Shown one piece after another: positions 33,085 to 41,013 of a stretch of 64,000 nucleotides of DNA (position 1 is its first letter; each line of letters begins with the position of its first letter). The stretch is from Pedobacter zeae (GTDB taxonomy: Bacteria > Bacteroidota > Bacteroidia > Sphingobacteriales > Sphingobacteriaceae). The position numbers were made by a program, and so were the translations under genes. Under the pieces are notes generated by a model, which saw nothing but the letters and a program-made list of their open reading frames with translations, did not search any database and had not been told where the DNA came from. The stretch is taken from positions 726,872-790,871 of the forward strand of contig NZ_JACIEF010000001.1 of assembly GCF_014196715.1 (NCBI RefSeq), in the 5' to 3' direction.

Positions 33085-34560
33085 AAGCTGTAATACTGAT
33101 TGATCAATCTTGGTGAAATTCCTCTTTTCTCCTTCACAAAGCACACAACAATAACCTTCCGGTAAATCTTTAAATGCCGTACCTGGGCTAATGTTGTTTT
33201 CAATTTCGCCAAGGTACTCGTTGTACACCGTTAAACAGCTGTTACACTGGTATAAAAACTCGCCATCTTTTTTTATTGTTTCTTCAGTTTGAAAGCTTTG
33301 TTTTTGGTTACCTCTTTTAATGCCATTTAAACGGTACTTGTAAAACTTAAATATCGAACGCCTTACTTGTTCTGGTAGTAAAAAACTGGGATTGCTTCTG
33401 CTAAAAATTTCACCAGTACGTTCGTTGGGATTAAAATCTTTAGCACAAAGGATATCGTAAACGGGGAGTAATTTTAATCCTAATACATTAATCAAGTGGC
33501 GTTTTTGGATGAGGATACTACAGAAGACCTCACTTTTTTTGCGCGTTTTAATGCCAAAGCAGATTCCAAACGTCCCGGTATCATCAATGCTTAAATGTTT
33601 AACAAGGAAATTTTTTAATATTAGACCTTCGTTACAGTTATCTTCTACCTGAAAGTTAAGCTCATTGGCGGCATGCCGCATATTGATCTCAAATTCTTCG
33701 AGCAAACTGTTCCAAAGGTTTTTATCTTTTTCATCGATTCCTTTTATTATGATGGTTTTCCAGGATGTACAGCACAACTGACCAAGTTTGGTATCTAAAC
33801 AAAGCTGACAGAGTTTCTTTAAAAATGCAATGCTGAACAGCTCATCACGCCTGTAAATACCCAACCAATATTTGTTGTTGTACCGATTTAAACCTTCGTA
33901 ATAAGGTAAGTTAAATGATGATAGGGATACCGTGTTTTCAGCAGGTTTAAGAATAAAGTTTTCCTGATCTAAAAGTGCAAAGAGCGCTTCACCGTTGGCT
34001 TGTGGATTATCTATAAACTGTGACTGATTGTTTTTGATAATACCCTCCAACGCTTTGGTAACCTTTGCGATATGATTGGTGTAACAAAGCTGGTTCCATT
34101 CATAGGTTACATTGGTTTTTGGAAAGCGAATAATTAAATGCCAATAATGTTCGGATCGTGAAGAGGCGATCCAGTTGATATTACCCGTTAACATTGGGGT
34201 AAAACTTTGGCCGCTATCGCAGATGTTGACTTTAACAGAAGGCTTAAAGTCGATATCATCTAAAACATCTTTATATACACCTTCAGTAAGCCAGGTTTTA
34301 CGGATAAAAATATCTTCAGCAGGATAAGAACTGATAATATTCGGGAAATTACTGGTGCCAACTTCATAAGCGATCCTGAGTTTATCCATTTCACCTGTAA
34401 ATATGGTAATATTGTAGGTTGTCGTATCAATCAATAACTGTTGGCGCAATCCAAAACGCACATATTGGATCCGCGCTTTTGTTGCCGCAACCAGGATGTT
34501 ATACAGGTTTCCGGGTGATATGATTCCTCCTGGAAAGTTAATGATGATGGTTTGATACAT
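33079..34560 (-). CDS. Rubredoxin fused to a degenerate nitrite/sulfite-reductase-like region
   Basis: 493 residues. The last ~60 residues are a rubredoxin with two CxxC knuckles (CNSCLTVY ... GYCCVLCEG). The N-terminal ~400 residues have the repeated half-domain look of sulfite/nitrite reductases, with phrases such as NINWIASSRSEHYWHLIIRF and GQLCCTSWKTIIIKG, but I do not find the four Cys siroheme/4Fe-4S motif of active enzymes. It may be an electron carrier or assembly partner in nitrate assimilation. It is next to a Nitr_red_assoc protein (3-nt gap). Confidence 0.65.
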   Translation of the reverse strand: MYQTIIINFPGGIISPGNLYNILVAATKARIQYVRFGLRQQLLIDTTTYNITIFTGEMDKLRIAYEVGTSNFPNIISSYPAEDIFIRKTWLTEGVYKDVLDDIDFKPSVKVNICDSGQSFTPMLTGNINWIASSRSEHYWHLIIRFPKTNVTYEWNQLCYTNHIAKVTKALEGIIKNNQSQFIDNPQANGEALFALLDQENFILKPAENTVSLSSFNLPYYEGLNRYNNKYWLGIYRRDELFSIAFLKKLCQLCLDTKLGQLCCTSWKTIIIKGIDEKDKNLWNSLLEEFEINMRHAANELNFQVEDNCNEGLILKNFLVKHLSIDDTGTFGICFGIKTRKKSEVFCSILIQKRHLINVLGLKLLPVYDILCAKDFNPNERTGEIFSRSNPSFLLPEQVRRSIFKFYKYRLNGIKRGNQKQSFQTEETIKKDGEFLYQCNSCLTVYNEYLGEIENNISPGTAFKDLPEGYCCVLCEGEKRNFTKIDQSVLQLL

Positions 34561-34563
34561 AGT

Positions 34564-35067
34564 TTAACTATTTAGAAGTCCGAATTCTATTATGGCTTTT
34601 TGGAAATTCTTGTTTTCATGCCCTGGTCGGCATAATTTTAAAAGTGCAAATCTCTGGATATTAGTTAGTTTTCGCCATTGCATAATTGATAGTTTAAACT
34701 GGAATTCTTCGGATTTTTCTTGTAGTATTAATGGTATTTGATGCAGGTTTCCCCAATCGGGTAACGGATCAATAGCTAGTGTGGTAGCTTGGTTTCCAGT
34801 ATATTTCGTAATCAAGCCAATCAGAAATTGACGATACTTGTCTGTTTGTTCTTGAGCTGAGACAGGAAGTAGAGCCAACCGGATTTTTTCTGATGGATGG
34901 AATTTGCTCCATTCTACCAATTTTAGTTTTATTCCTGCGGCATCCATTTTAAAACGGACGATCATCGGGATACACCGCACATTTTCTTCAATAAAATCTT
35001 CTTCGAACTTAAAATATTCAATTCCTTTTAGGTTTTTAAATTCTGAAGGACCAATTTTTACTTTCAT
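34564..35067 (-). CDS. Nitrate reductase-associated protein (Nitr_red_assoc)
   Basis: 167 residues fitting the Nitr_red_assoc family (PF09655, about 150 residues): GIEYFKFEEDFIEENVRCIP near the start and RFALLKLCRPGHENKNF near the end. The family co-occurs with assimilatory nitrate reductase; its role is not known, maybe a maturation or binding factor. It is encoded directly downstream of the NasA fusion, with 134 nt between. Confidence 0.7.
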   Translation of the reverse strand: MKVKIGPSEFKNLKGIEYFKFEEDFIEENVRCIPMIVRFKMDAAGIKLKLVEWSKFHPSEKIRLALLPVSAQEQTDKYRQFLIGLITKYTGNQATTLAIDPLPDWGNLHQIPLILQEKSEEFQFKLSIMQWRKLTNIQRFALLKLCRPGHENKNFQKAIIEFGLLNS

Positions 35068-35201
35068 CTTTTTTATGTTTTAATAGTTTAGGTCACGCTA
35101 AACTCTTTTCGGCATTTTTTTATTGGATAGATCCTGACCCCGAACATTCGGCACAGGATGACGATCGTTTTTGTGATTTGTTATACCTTTGCCAAAGCAG
35201 G

Positions 35202-38200
35202 TTAAGCTTCCATTTTTAAAACGTTTACAAACGAATCCAAAATTGCTTTTACTTCTGGCCTGCAACTGCCACAACCCATTCCGGCACCAGTTAACTGGCA
35301 GAGCTGCAAATGATCTTTACAGCCGTCTTTAATTTTATTGATCAGGTTACCTTCGCCAACATTATTACAGCTGCATACGGTTTTGCCAATAATAGGTTCG
35401 GTTGTTTTGCCACTCCTTAACAATTGAAGCCGCTTTTCACTCAACTCCATTTTATTTTCGATCAGGTTCCGGAACTCTAAAAACTCACTTTTATCGCCAA
35501 TTAATATGGCTCCAACCAGTTTATCATTGTGTACGATACATTTTTTGTAGTAACGTTTCGCTTTGTCTATGAAAACAATTTCTTCATATGTAGGATCGTT
35601 GTTCGGTATTTCGGCCAAGCCTAATGAACAGAGTTCTAAACTGTGCATTTTAAGGATATTCATGAGCAGGCTGCCCTGGTAAAATTTGGCAATATCTCCA
35701 CATAGAAACCTGGCTACTATTTCGGCCTGTTGTTCTGCTGCTGATGTAATACCGTACATATGGCCTTTAAATTCAGCAATTTCACCAATGGCATAAATGT
35801 CTCTTTCGCTTGTTCTCAGGTATTCATCAACTATAACACCTCTTTTACACTCTATGCCTGCTTCTTTAATCAGTTCTATATTCGGAACGGTGCCTATTGC
35901 GATCACCAAAGATTCGCAATCGATCAATAGGCCACTTTTTAAACGGATACCCGAAATGCTTTTTTCTCCGATAATCCGGCCTACTTCATCATTGTAAAAA
36001 ATCTCAATGCCTTTGCTGAGCAGTTCTTCATGGAGTAACTGACTGCCTAATGCATCCAACTGACGCCCCATCAATCTCGATATACGCTGGATAATGGTTA
36101 CTTTTGATCCTGTTTCGACCAAAGATGCAGCCAATTCGATCCCCAATAAACCGCCCCCAATAATTACTACTTTTCCGTTTGTGGTATCCACGTGTTTTTT
36201 AAAACTGTCGGCATCATTACGGCTTCGCATGGTAAATATGCCGTTTAGTTTCGGGATATCTTTAAGCATAAAAGCCCTGCTTCCGGTGGCCAGGAGCAGG
36301 ATGTCGTAATGGTGGGTTTGTCCGTTACTATCGATAACGGTTTTACTCTCTTTGTTGATCTTTTCGATACCTAAGCCACGGTGCAGTTTAATTCTATAAT
36401 CGGTTTCCTCACTATCGCTCATTTTAATGAGGTTATGCCAGGGTAAAGTGCCAATAATATAATCGGGAAGAAGTACCCTGTTGTAAAAAGGGTAATTCTC
36501 TTTACTAAAGATCTCAATATCATCTTCTGTGTTTAAGGCTCTGTAACTTTTAACAAAACCACATGCACCAGCCCCCGCACCAATAACAATGATCTTTTGC
36601 CGGGCTTTTTGATGTAATTTTACTTCTACGGCGCTAAATTTAAAATCGGGTTCCTTGCTTTGTGGGTCAACCAGGTTATTGGTGAGGTTGTTCGCCCGGT
36701 TTAGATCACTTTTTAAGATTTTGCCCCAGTGCATGGGTATAAAAACCACTCCGGGTTTAATATCTTCCGAAAATTTTGCTTTTACACGAACATTTCCACG
36801 TAAACTTGAAATTTCGACAATATCATTATTCTTAACGCTCCGAGCTTCAGCATCAACTGGGTTGATTTCTAAAAAAGATTCGCTAATGTGTTGGTTCAGT
36901 TTATTTACCTTGCCTGTTTTGCTTCGGGTATGCCATTGATCCCTGATTCTTCCCGTGGTTAAAATCAGCGGATGTTCTGGTGTTAAAGCTTCCGATTGGT
37001 TCTGATCATCAAATGATAAAATATTCGCTTTTTTATCTGGCGTGTAAAATTGATGATCGGTAAATAATCTAGCTGTTCCAAGTGCTTTTTCCGTTTTTGG
37101 GTATGGCCATTGAACAGCTCTTTTTTCTCTTAGAATCGTATAATTTAATCCACTGATATCAATGTTGGTTCCTTCTGTTAGGGCCGCATGCTCGTTATAT
37201 ATTTCGCCTGTATTTTTAAAATCGAAGCCGCGATAACCCATTTTTTTTGCAAACCGGCAGATAATTTCTGAATCTGGTAAGGCTTCTCCGGGTGCTTCCG
37301 TTACTTTGCTGAGGTAAGAAATATAACGTCCTGCATTGGTCATGGTGCCTTCTTTCTCTATCCAGGCGGCTGCAGGCAATACCACATCAGCATATTTTAG
37401 GGTTTCTGCGGTATTGCTAATATCCTGAACAACCACAAATTTTGCTTTTTTTAATCCTTCTTCGGCTATACGAACATCAGGAAGGCTGATTAAAGGATTG
37501 GTGCATAAAATCCATATCGCTTTGAGTTTTCCGGTATTCAGTTCATCAAACATTTCTGTTGCGGTTAAGCCTGGTTTAGATTGAATGGTACCCAATGGGA
37601 TCTGCCAAAATTTTTCGACCTCATTCCGGTGACTTTCACTAGCTAAAACACGGTGCGCAGGCAATAAATTACTTAAGCCGCCAACTTCTCGTCCGCCCAT
37701 GGCATTTGGCTGTCCGGTAAGTGAAAAAGGTCCACTTCCAGGTTTACCGATATGGCCGGTAATGAGGTTTAGGTTGATTAACGAAAGGTTTTTATTGGTA
37801 CCTACTACACTTTGGTTAAGTCCCATAGTCCACATGCTGATAAAACCTTTTGCATTCCCAATGTAAGATGCCGCTAAACGAATATCATGTTCTGTTACGC
37901 CGCAAGTTGCTGCCGCTTCTGCTAAAGAGGTTGAGAAAACAGTAGAATGGTATTTTTCATAACCATTGGTGCTGTTGATGATAAAATCAGTGTCGATTTT
38001 TCCATTTTCAATTAAACATCTGCCAATGGCGTGGTGGAGGGTAATATCTGTACCTGGATTGAGCTGCAGATGAACATTGGCGAGCGAGCAGGTTTGCGTT
38101 TTTCGCGGGTCGCTTACAATAATCTTTAGGTCAGGATTTTTTTGTTTTGCGGCTTCAACCCGGCGCCACAGGATAGGATGGCACCATGCCGGGTTTGCGC

Positions 38201-38732
38201 CTGCAACAAAAATACAATCGGCAATTTCAATATCATCGTAACTAATAGGCACGGTATCTTCACCCAAGCTCATTTTATAACCAACAACCGCACTGCTCAT
38301 ACATAAGCGGCTGTTGGTATCGATATTATTGCTGCCGATAAATCCTTTAATTAATTTATTTACTACGTAATATTCTTCTGTTAAACACTGTCCACTGGCA
38401 TAAAAAGCCACGCTATCAGGGCCATGTTTTTTAATAAGCGCTTTGAAAACAGCTGCTGTTCTTTCTAATGCGGTATCCCAACTTACTCTTTGGAGGGGCA
38501 TATTTTTGTTATAGCGCATTTCGGGGTAAAGCAGCCTGTCGCTTTTGTCATTCGCTGTGTAATGAAGATTCATACCTTTACTGCACAACATTCCTTTGTT
38601 TACAGGGTGGTTTTTGTCTCCTTCAACCGTTACCCGCTCATGGATATCTTTGTGTACCACAATGCCACAGCCTACACCGCAATAGCAGCAGGTAGTTGTT
38701 TTGTTTTGCGATATGTTTTTTTGTTCTTTCAA
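35202..38732 (-). CDS. nasA: Assimilatory nitrate reductase fused to a NAD(P)H-dehydrogenase and BFD domain
   Basis: 1176 residues. N-terminal 4Fe-4S site (C15, C18, C22 plus a Cys in NKGMLCSKG) and the molybdopterin (bis-MGD) nitrate reductase body to about 690; then a FAD/NAD(P)H disulfide-reductase-like domain (IIVIGAGAGACGFVKSYRA, VVIIGGGLLGIELAASL) to about 1080; finally a BFD-type [2Fe-2S] domain (CSCNNVGEGN ... CGSCRPEVKAIL). It reduces nitrate to nitrite in the cytoplasm, taking electrons directly from NAD(P)H. Fused electron transfer of this kind replaces the separate NasB subunit. Upstream of it lies the NarK gene, 36 nt away. Confidence 0.88.
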   Translation of the reverse strand: MKEQKNISQNKTTTCCYCGVGCGIVVHKDIHERVTVEGDKNHPVNKGMLCSKGMNLHYTANDKSDRLLYPEMRYNKNMPLQRVSWDTALERTAAVFKALIKKHGPDSVAFYASGQCLTEEYYVVNKLIKGFIGSNNIDTNSRLCMSSAVVGYKMSLGEDTVPISYDDIEIADCIFVAGANPAWCHPILWRRVEAAKQKNPDLKIIVSDPRKTQTCSLANVHLQLNPGTDITLHHAIGRCLIENGKIDTDFIINSTNGYEKYHSTVFSTSLAEAAATCGVTEHDIRLAASYIGNAKGFISMWTMGLNQSVVGTNKNLSLINLNLITGHIGKPGSGPFSLTGQPNAMGGREVGGLSNLLPAHRVLASESHRNEVEKFWQIPLGTIQSKPGLTATEMFDELNTGKLKAIWILCTNPLISLPDVRIAEEGLKKAKFVVVQDISNTAETLKYADVVLPAAAWIEKEGTMTNAGRYISYLSKVTEAPGEALPDSEIICRFAKKMGYRGFDFKNTGEIYNEHAALTEGTNIDISGLNYTILREKRAVQWPYPKTEKALGTARLFTDHQFYTPDKKANILSFDDQNQSEALTPEHPLILTTGRIRDQWHTRSKTGKVNKLNQHISESFLEINPVDAEARSVKNNDIVEISSLRGNVRVKAKFSEDIKPGVVFIPMHWGKILKSDLNRANNLTNNLVDPQSKEPDFKFSAVEVKLHQKARQKIIVIGAGAGACGFVKSYRALNTEDDIEIFSKENYPFYNRVLLPDYIIGTLPWHNLIKMSDSEETDYRIKLHRGLGIEKINKESKTVIDSNGQTHHYDILLLATGSRAFMLKDIPKLNGIFTMRSRNDADSFKKHVDTTNGKVVIIGGGLLGIELAASLVETGSKVTIIQRISRLMGRQLDALGSQLLHEELLSKGIEIFYNDEVGRIIGEKSISGIRLKSGLLIDCESLVIAIGTVPNIELIKEAGIECKRGVIVDEYLRTSERDIYAIGEIAEFKGHMYGITSAAEQQAEIVARFLCGDIAKFYQGSLLMNILKMHSLELCSLGLAEIPNNDPTYEEIVFIDKAKRYYKKCIVHNDKLVGAILIGDKSEFLEFRNLIENKMELSEKRLQLLRSGKTTEPIIGKTVCSCNNVGEGNLINKIKDGCKDHLQLCQLTGAGMGCGSCRPEVKAILDSFVNVLKMEA

Positions 38733-38768
38733 ATGATCGGTCCGTAAGGTATATTTTATTGACGTTGT

Positions 38769-40136
38769 TTATTTGCTGGGGGTAAGCACCAGGTCTTCTA
38801 TTTCGGCTGCTTTTTGTGCCATAATGGTTCTGAAAATGAATACTGCAATACCAATTCCTAGAATGATAAAACCGAGAAAAGTAAATGCACCGGTGTAATC
38901 GATCAGGTCTTTTTGAACATTATGTCCGTTTTCGATTATATTTTTAGTCGCGTGACCGGCTTTAGCTTTAAACATAAAGGCAATAAGCATAGCGCCAATA
39001 TTGCCACCTGCACCTACAATGCCTGCTACACTGCCAACTGCAAGCGGATTGATGAAAGGAACTAGGCTGTAGGTTGCTCCATTTGCCATTTTTAAACTTA
39101 AACCGAAAACAAACATCATAAAAATGGCCATCCCGATATTGCCCGATTTTGCGAACCAGATTAAACCGATTCCCTCTATCAATAGGAGTAAGGCAAGCAA
39201 AAGTGTTTTGCCATCAAATCCCCGGGTTTTGCCGATTTTATCAGCAACAATACCACCTAATGGTCTGGCAAAAACATTGATCCAGCCAAAAATGCCTGCA
39301 ACCATTCCCGCTATGGCTATTGTTGCGCCGAATGAATCAGTAAAAAATATCGGTGCAAAGTTATCTACGGTAATTTCTACACCAAAACAGGCCGCGTAAG
39401 CAATGGTTAAAATCCAGGTACGGTAATCTTTCGCTGCAATTAAGAAGGTGTTTTTAGTGCTTTTTATGTTTTCGTCTTTTAAATCCTTAAAATCTCCCTG
39501 TGGGGTATCTAAAGTATAACGGTGATATAAAAAAGCACAGATCAAAAGCATTACACCAGGAAAAATCATCGCATAACGCCAGCTGTCTTCGGTGCTGCAA
39601 AAGCCAAGGGCTGTAAAACCTGATGCAATTAAAGGCATAAACAAATTGGCTGCACCGCCGCCAGCGTTTCCAAAACCTCCCGCTGTTGCATTTGCTGTTC
39701 CTTTAATTTCCGGTGCAAACATAACAGAGGTATGAAATTGAGTGATTACGAATGAGGCGCCGATTACGCCAATGGCCAGACGGAAAAGTAAAAATGAAGC
39801 ATAAGAATGGCTGGTTCCGATTAAGAGGACCGGAATGGCGCAAAGCACTAAAAGCCAGGTGTAGATGAGTTTAGGGCCAAATTTATCAATGAGCCGTCCA
39901 ATGAGTAAACGGGCAACTATAGTGGCTGATACAGATGCAATCTGGATATTGCCGACCTGATCTTTAGTGAGGTGAAGCTGCTCTCTTGCAATTTTCATTA
40001 AGGGGGCCATGCCGAACCAGGCAAAAAAGCAAAAGAAGAAAGTTAGCCAGGTGATGTGAAAGGTTTTCATTTGAACACCTTTAAGCGAAAATATATTTAA
40101 TTTATCTAGCGGTTTGGTAATGGAGTTTAGTGTCAT
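38769..40136 (-). CDS. narK: NarK-family nitrate/nitrite MFS transporter
   Basis: 455 residues, twelve predicted transmembrane helices, with the family signatures WLTFFFCFFAWFGMAPLMK at the start and GFGNAGGGAANLFMPL (NNP nitrate signature) near residue 165. It imports nitrate, or exchanges it for nitrite. The gene directly precedes the nitrate reductase on the same strand. The N-terminus has a ~22-residue extension before the usual KTFHITW start; MQMKTF at 40074 could be an alternative start. Confidence 0.9.
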   Translation of the reverse strand: MTLNSITKPLDKLNIFSLKGVQMKTFHITWLTFFFCFFAWFGMAPLMKIAREQLHLTKDQVGNIQIASVSATIVARLLIGRLIDKFGPKLIYTWLLVLCAIPVLLIGTSHSYASFLLFRLAIGVIGASFVITQFHTSVMFAPEIKGTANATAGGFGNAGGGAANLFMPLIASGFTALGFCSTEDSWRYAMIFPGVMLLICAFLYHRYTLDTPQGDFKDLKDENIKSTKNTFLIAAKDYRTWILTIAYAACFGVEITVDNFAPIFFTDSFGATIAIAGMVAGIFGWINVFARPLGGIVADKIGKTRGFDGKTLLLALLLLIEGIGLIWFAKSGNIGMAIFMMFVFGLSLKMANGATYSLVPFINPLAVGSVAGIVGAGGNIGAMLIAFMFKAKAGHATKNIIENGHNVQKDLIDYTGAFTFLGFIILGIGIAVFIFRTIMAQKAAEIEDLVLTPSK

Positions 40137-40174
40137 AACGGTCTGTTTAAGCGTAAATAAATAAATGGTTTCTT

Positions 40175-40570
40175 TTAAAATTTATAGCCTAAACCTACGC
40201 CGACATTCCACTCGCCATTTTTGACTGCGGTTTTAGGGTTGTAGTATAGCGGTACCTGTAAGGCTATATGGCGAAATACCGTTGTTAAGCCAAAACCAAG
40301 GTTGGGGGTAAGGGCTGCATTTTTTGGCGCTCCTGTGGCCACTTTATCTTCTTTGATTCTTAAACTGGGTAACAATCCCAATAAAACGGCATAAGGTTTT
40401 TTGCTGAATTTGATACTGGGTCCTGTACAGTTTATAAACGCACCATGATCAACATATCCGGCCACGATAGTACCATCGAATAAAACTGCTTTAGTTTGCG
40501 ATTTAGCAGAAAAAAAGAACAAGGTAAGTGCAAGGCAGCCTGTTGTGGCTACAGAATTAGAAATTTTCAT
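40175..40570 (-). CDS. Small exported protein, beta-rich
   Basis: 131 residues. Signal peptide (ISNSVATTGCLALTLFFFSAKSQ) and a Gly/Asn/aromatic-rich body ending in WNVGVGLGYKF, the final aromatic being typical of outer membrane beta-barrels. It lies inside the nitrate operon between NirD and NarK, so an outer membrane role in nitrate uptake is conceivable. No family recognised. Confidence 0.55.
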   Translation of the reverse strand: MKISNSVATTGCLALTLFFFSAKSQTKAVLFDGTIVAGYVDHGAFINCTGPSIKFSKKPYAVLLGLLPSLRIKEDKVATGAPKNAALTPNLGFGLTTVFRHIALQVPLYYNPKTAVKNGEWNVGVGLGYKF

Positions 40571-40627
40571 GTCGGTTTGGTTTGGGTTAAATTTTTATCC
40601 GGAAAAGTTTAAATCTTTTGGAGCAGG

Positions 40628-40975
40628 TTAAGATTTTGGCGTTGTACCAATGTAAACAGTTCCGTTTTCTATCTTTACGGGATAGGTTTTTATGGCGCAT
40701 TCGTCGCCGCTTAGACATTCACCAGTACTCAATGAGAATGTTTTTTTGTGGAAAGGGCAGGCTACCTTAGGTTCATCGGTAGCGGAGCCAATCATTCCAC
40801 GGCTTAGTGCCATCTGCTTTTTATGCGGGCATTCATTTTGAGTGGCATACCATTCATTTCTTCTGGTGAAATAGAAAAGTGCAATCTGATCTTCACCATG
40901 TTTTACGCATACGCCACCATTCTCAATAGCATCCTCGACTCGGCAGGCTGCTAGCCAATTTGATTGTTCATTCAT
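40628..40975 (-). CDS. nirD: Nitrite reductase small subunit (NirD, Rieske-type)
   Basis: 115 residues from ATG 40975, which excludes an 18-residue N-terminal extension that overlaps NirB. The Rieske-like fold has ATQNECPHKKQMALSRGMIG and VACPFHKKTFSLSTGECL (C-x-H / C-x-x-H motifs). Contrary to many NirD proteins it retains these metal ligands. It forms the assimilatory nitrite reductase with NirB, 38 nt upstream. Confidence 0.85.
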   Translation of the reverse strand: MNEQSNWLAACRVEDAIENGGVCVKHGEDQIALFYFTRRNEWYATQNECPHKKQMALSRGMIGSATDEPKVACPFHKKTFSLSTGECLSGDECAIKTYPVKIENGTVYIGTTPKS

Positions 40976-41013
40976 AATTTTTAGGTTTTTATAAGGTTTG
41001 GAAAGGTTATTGA

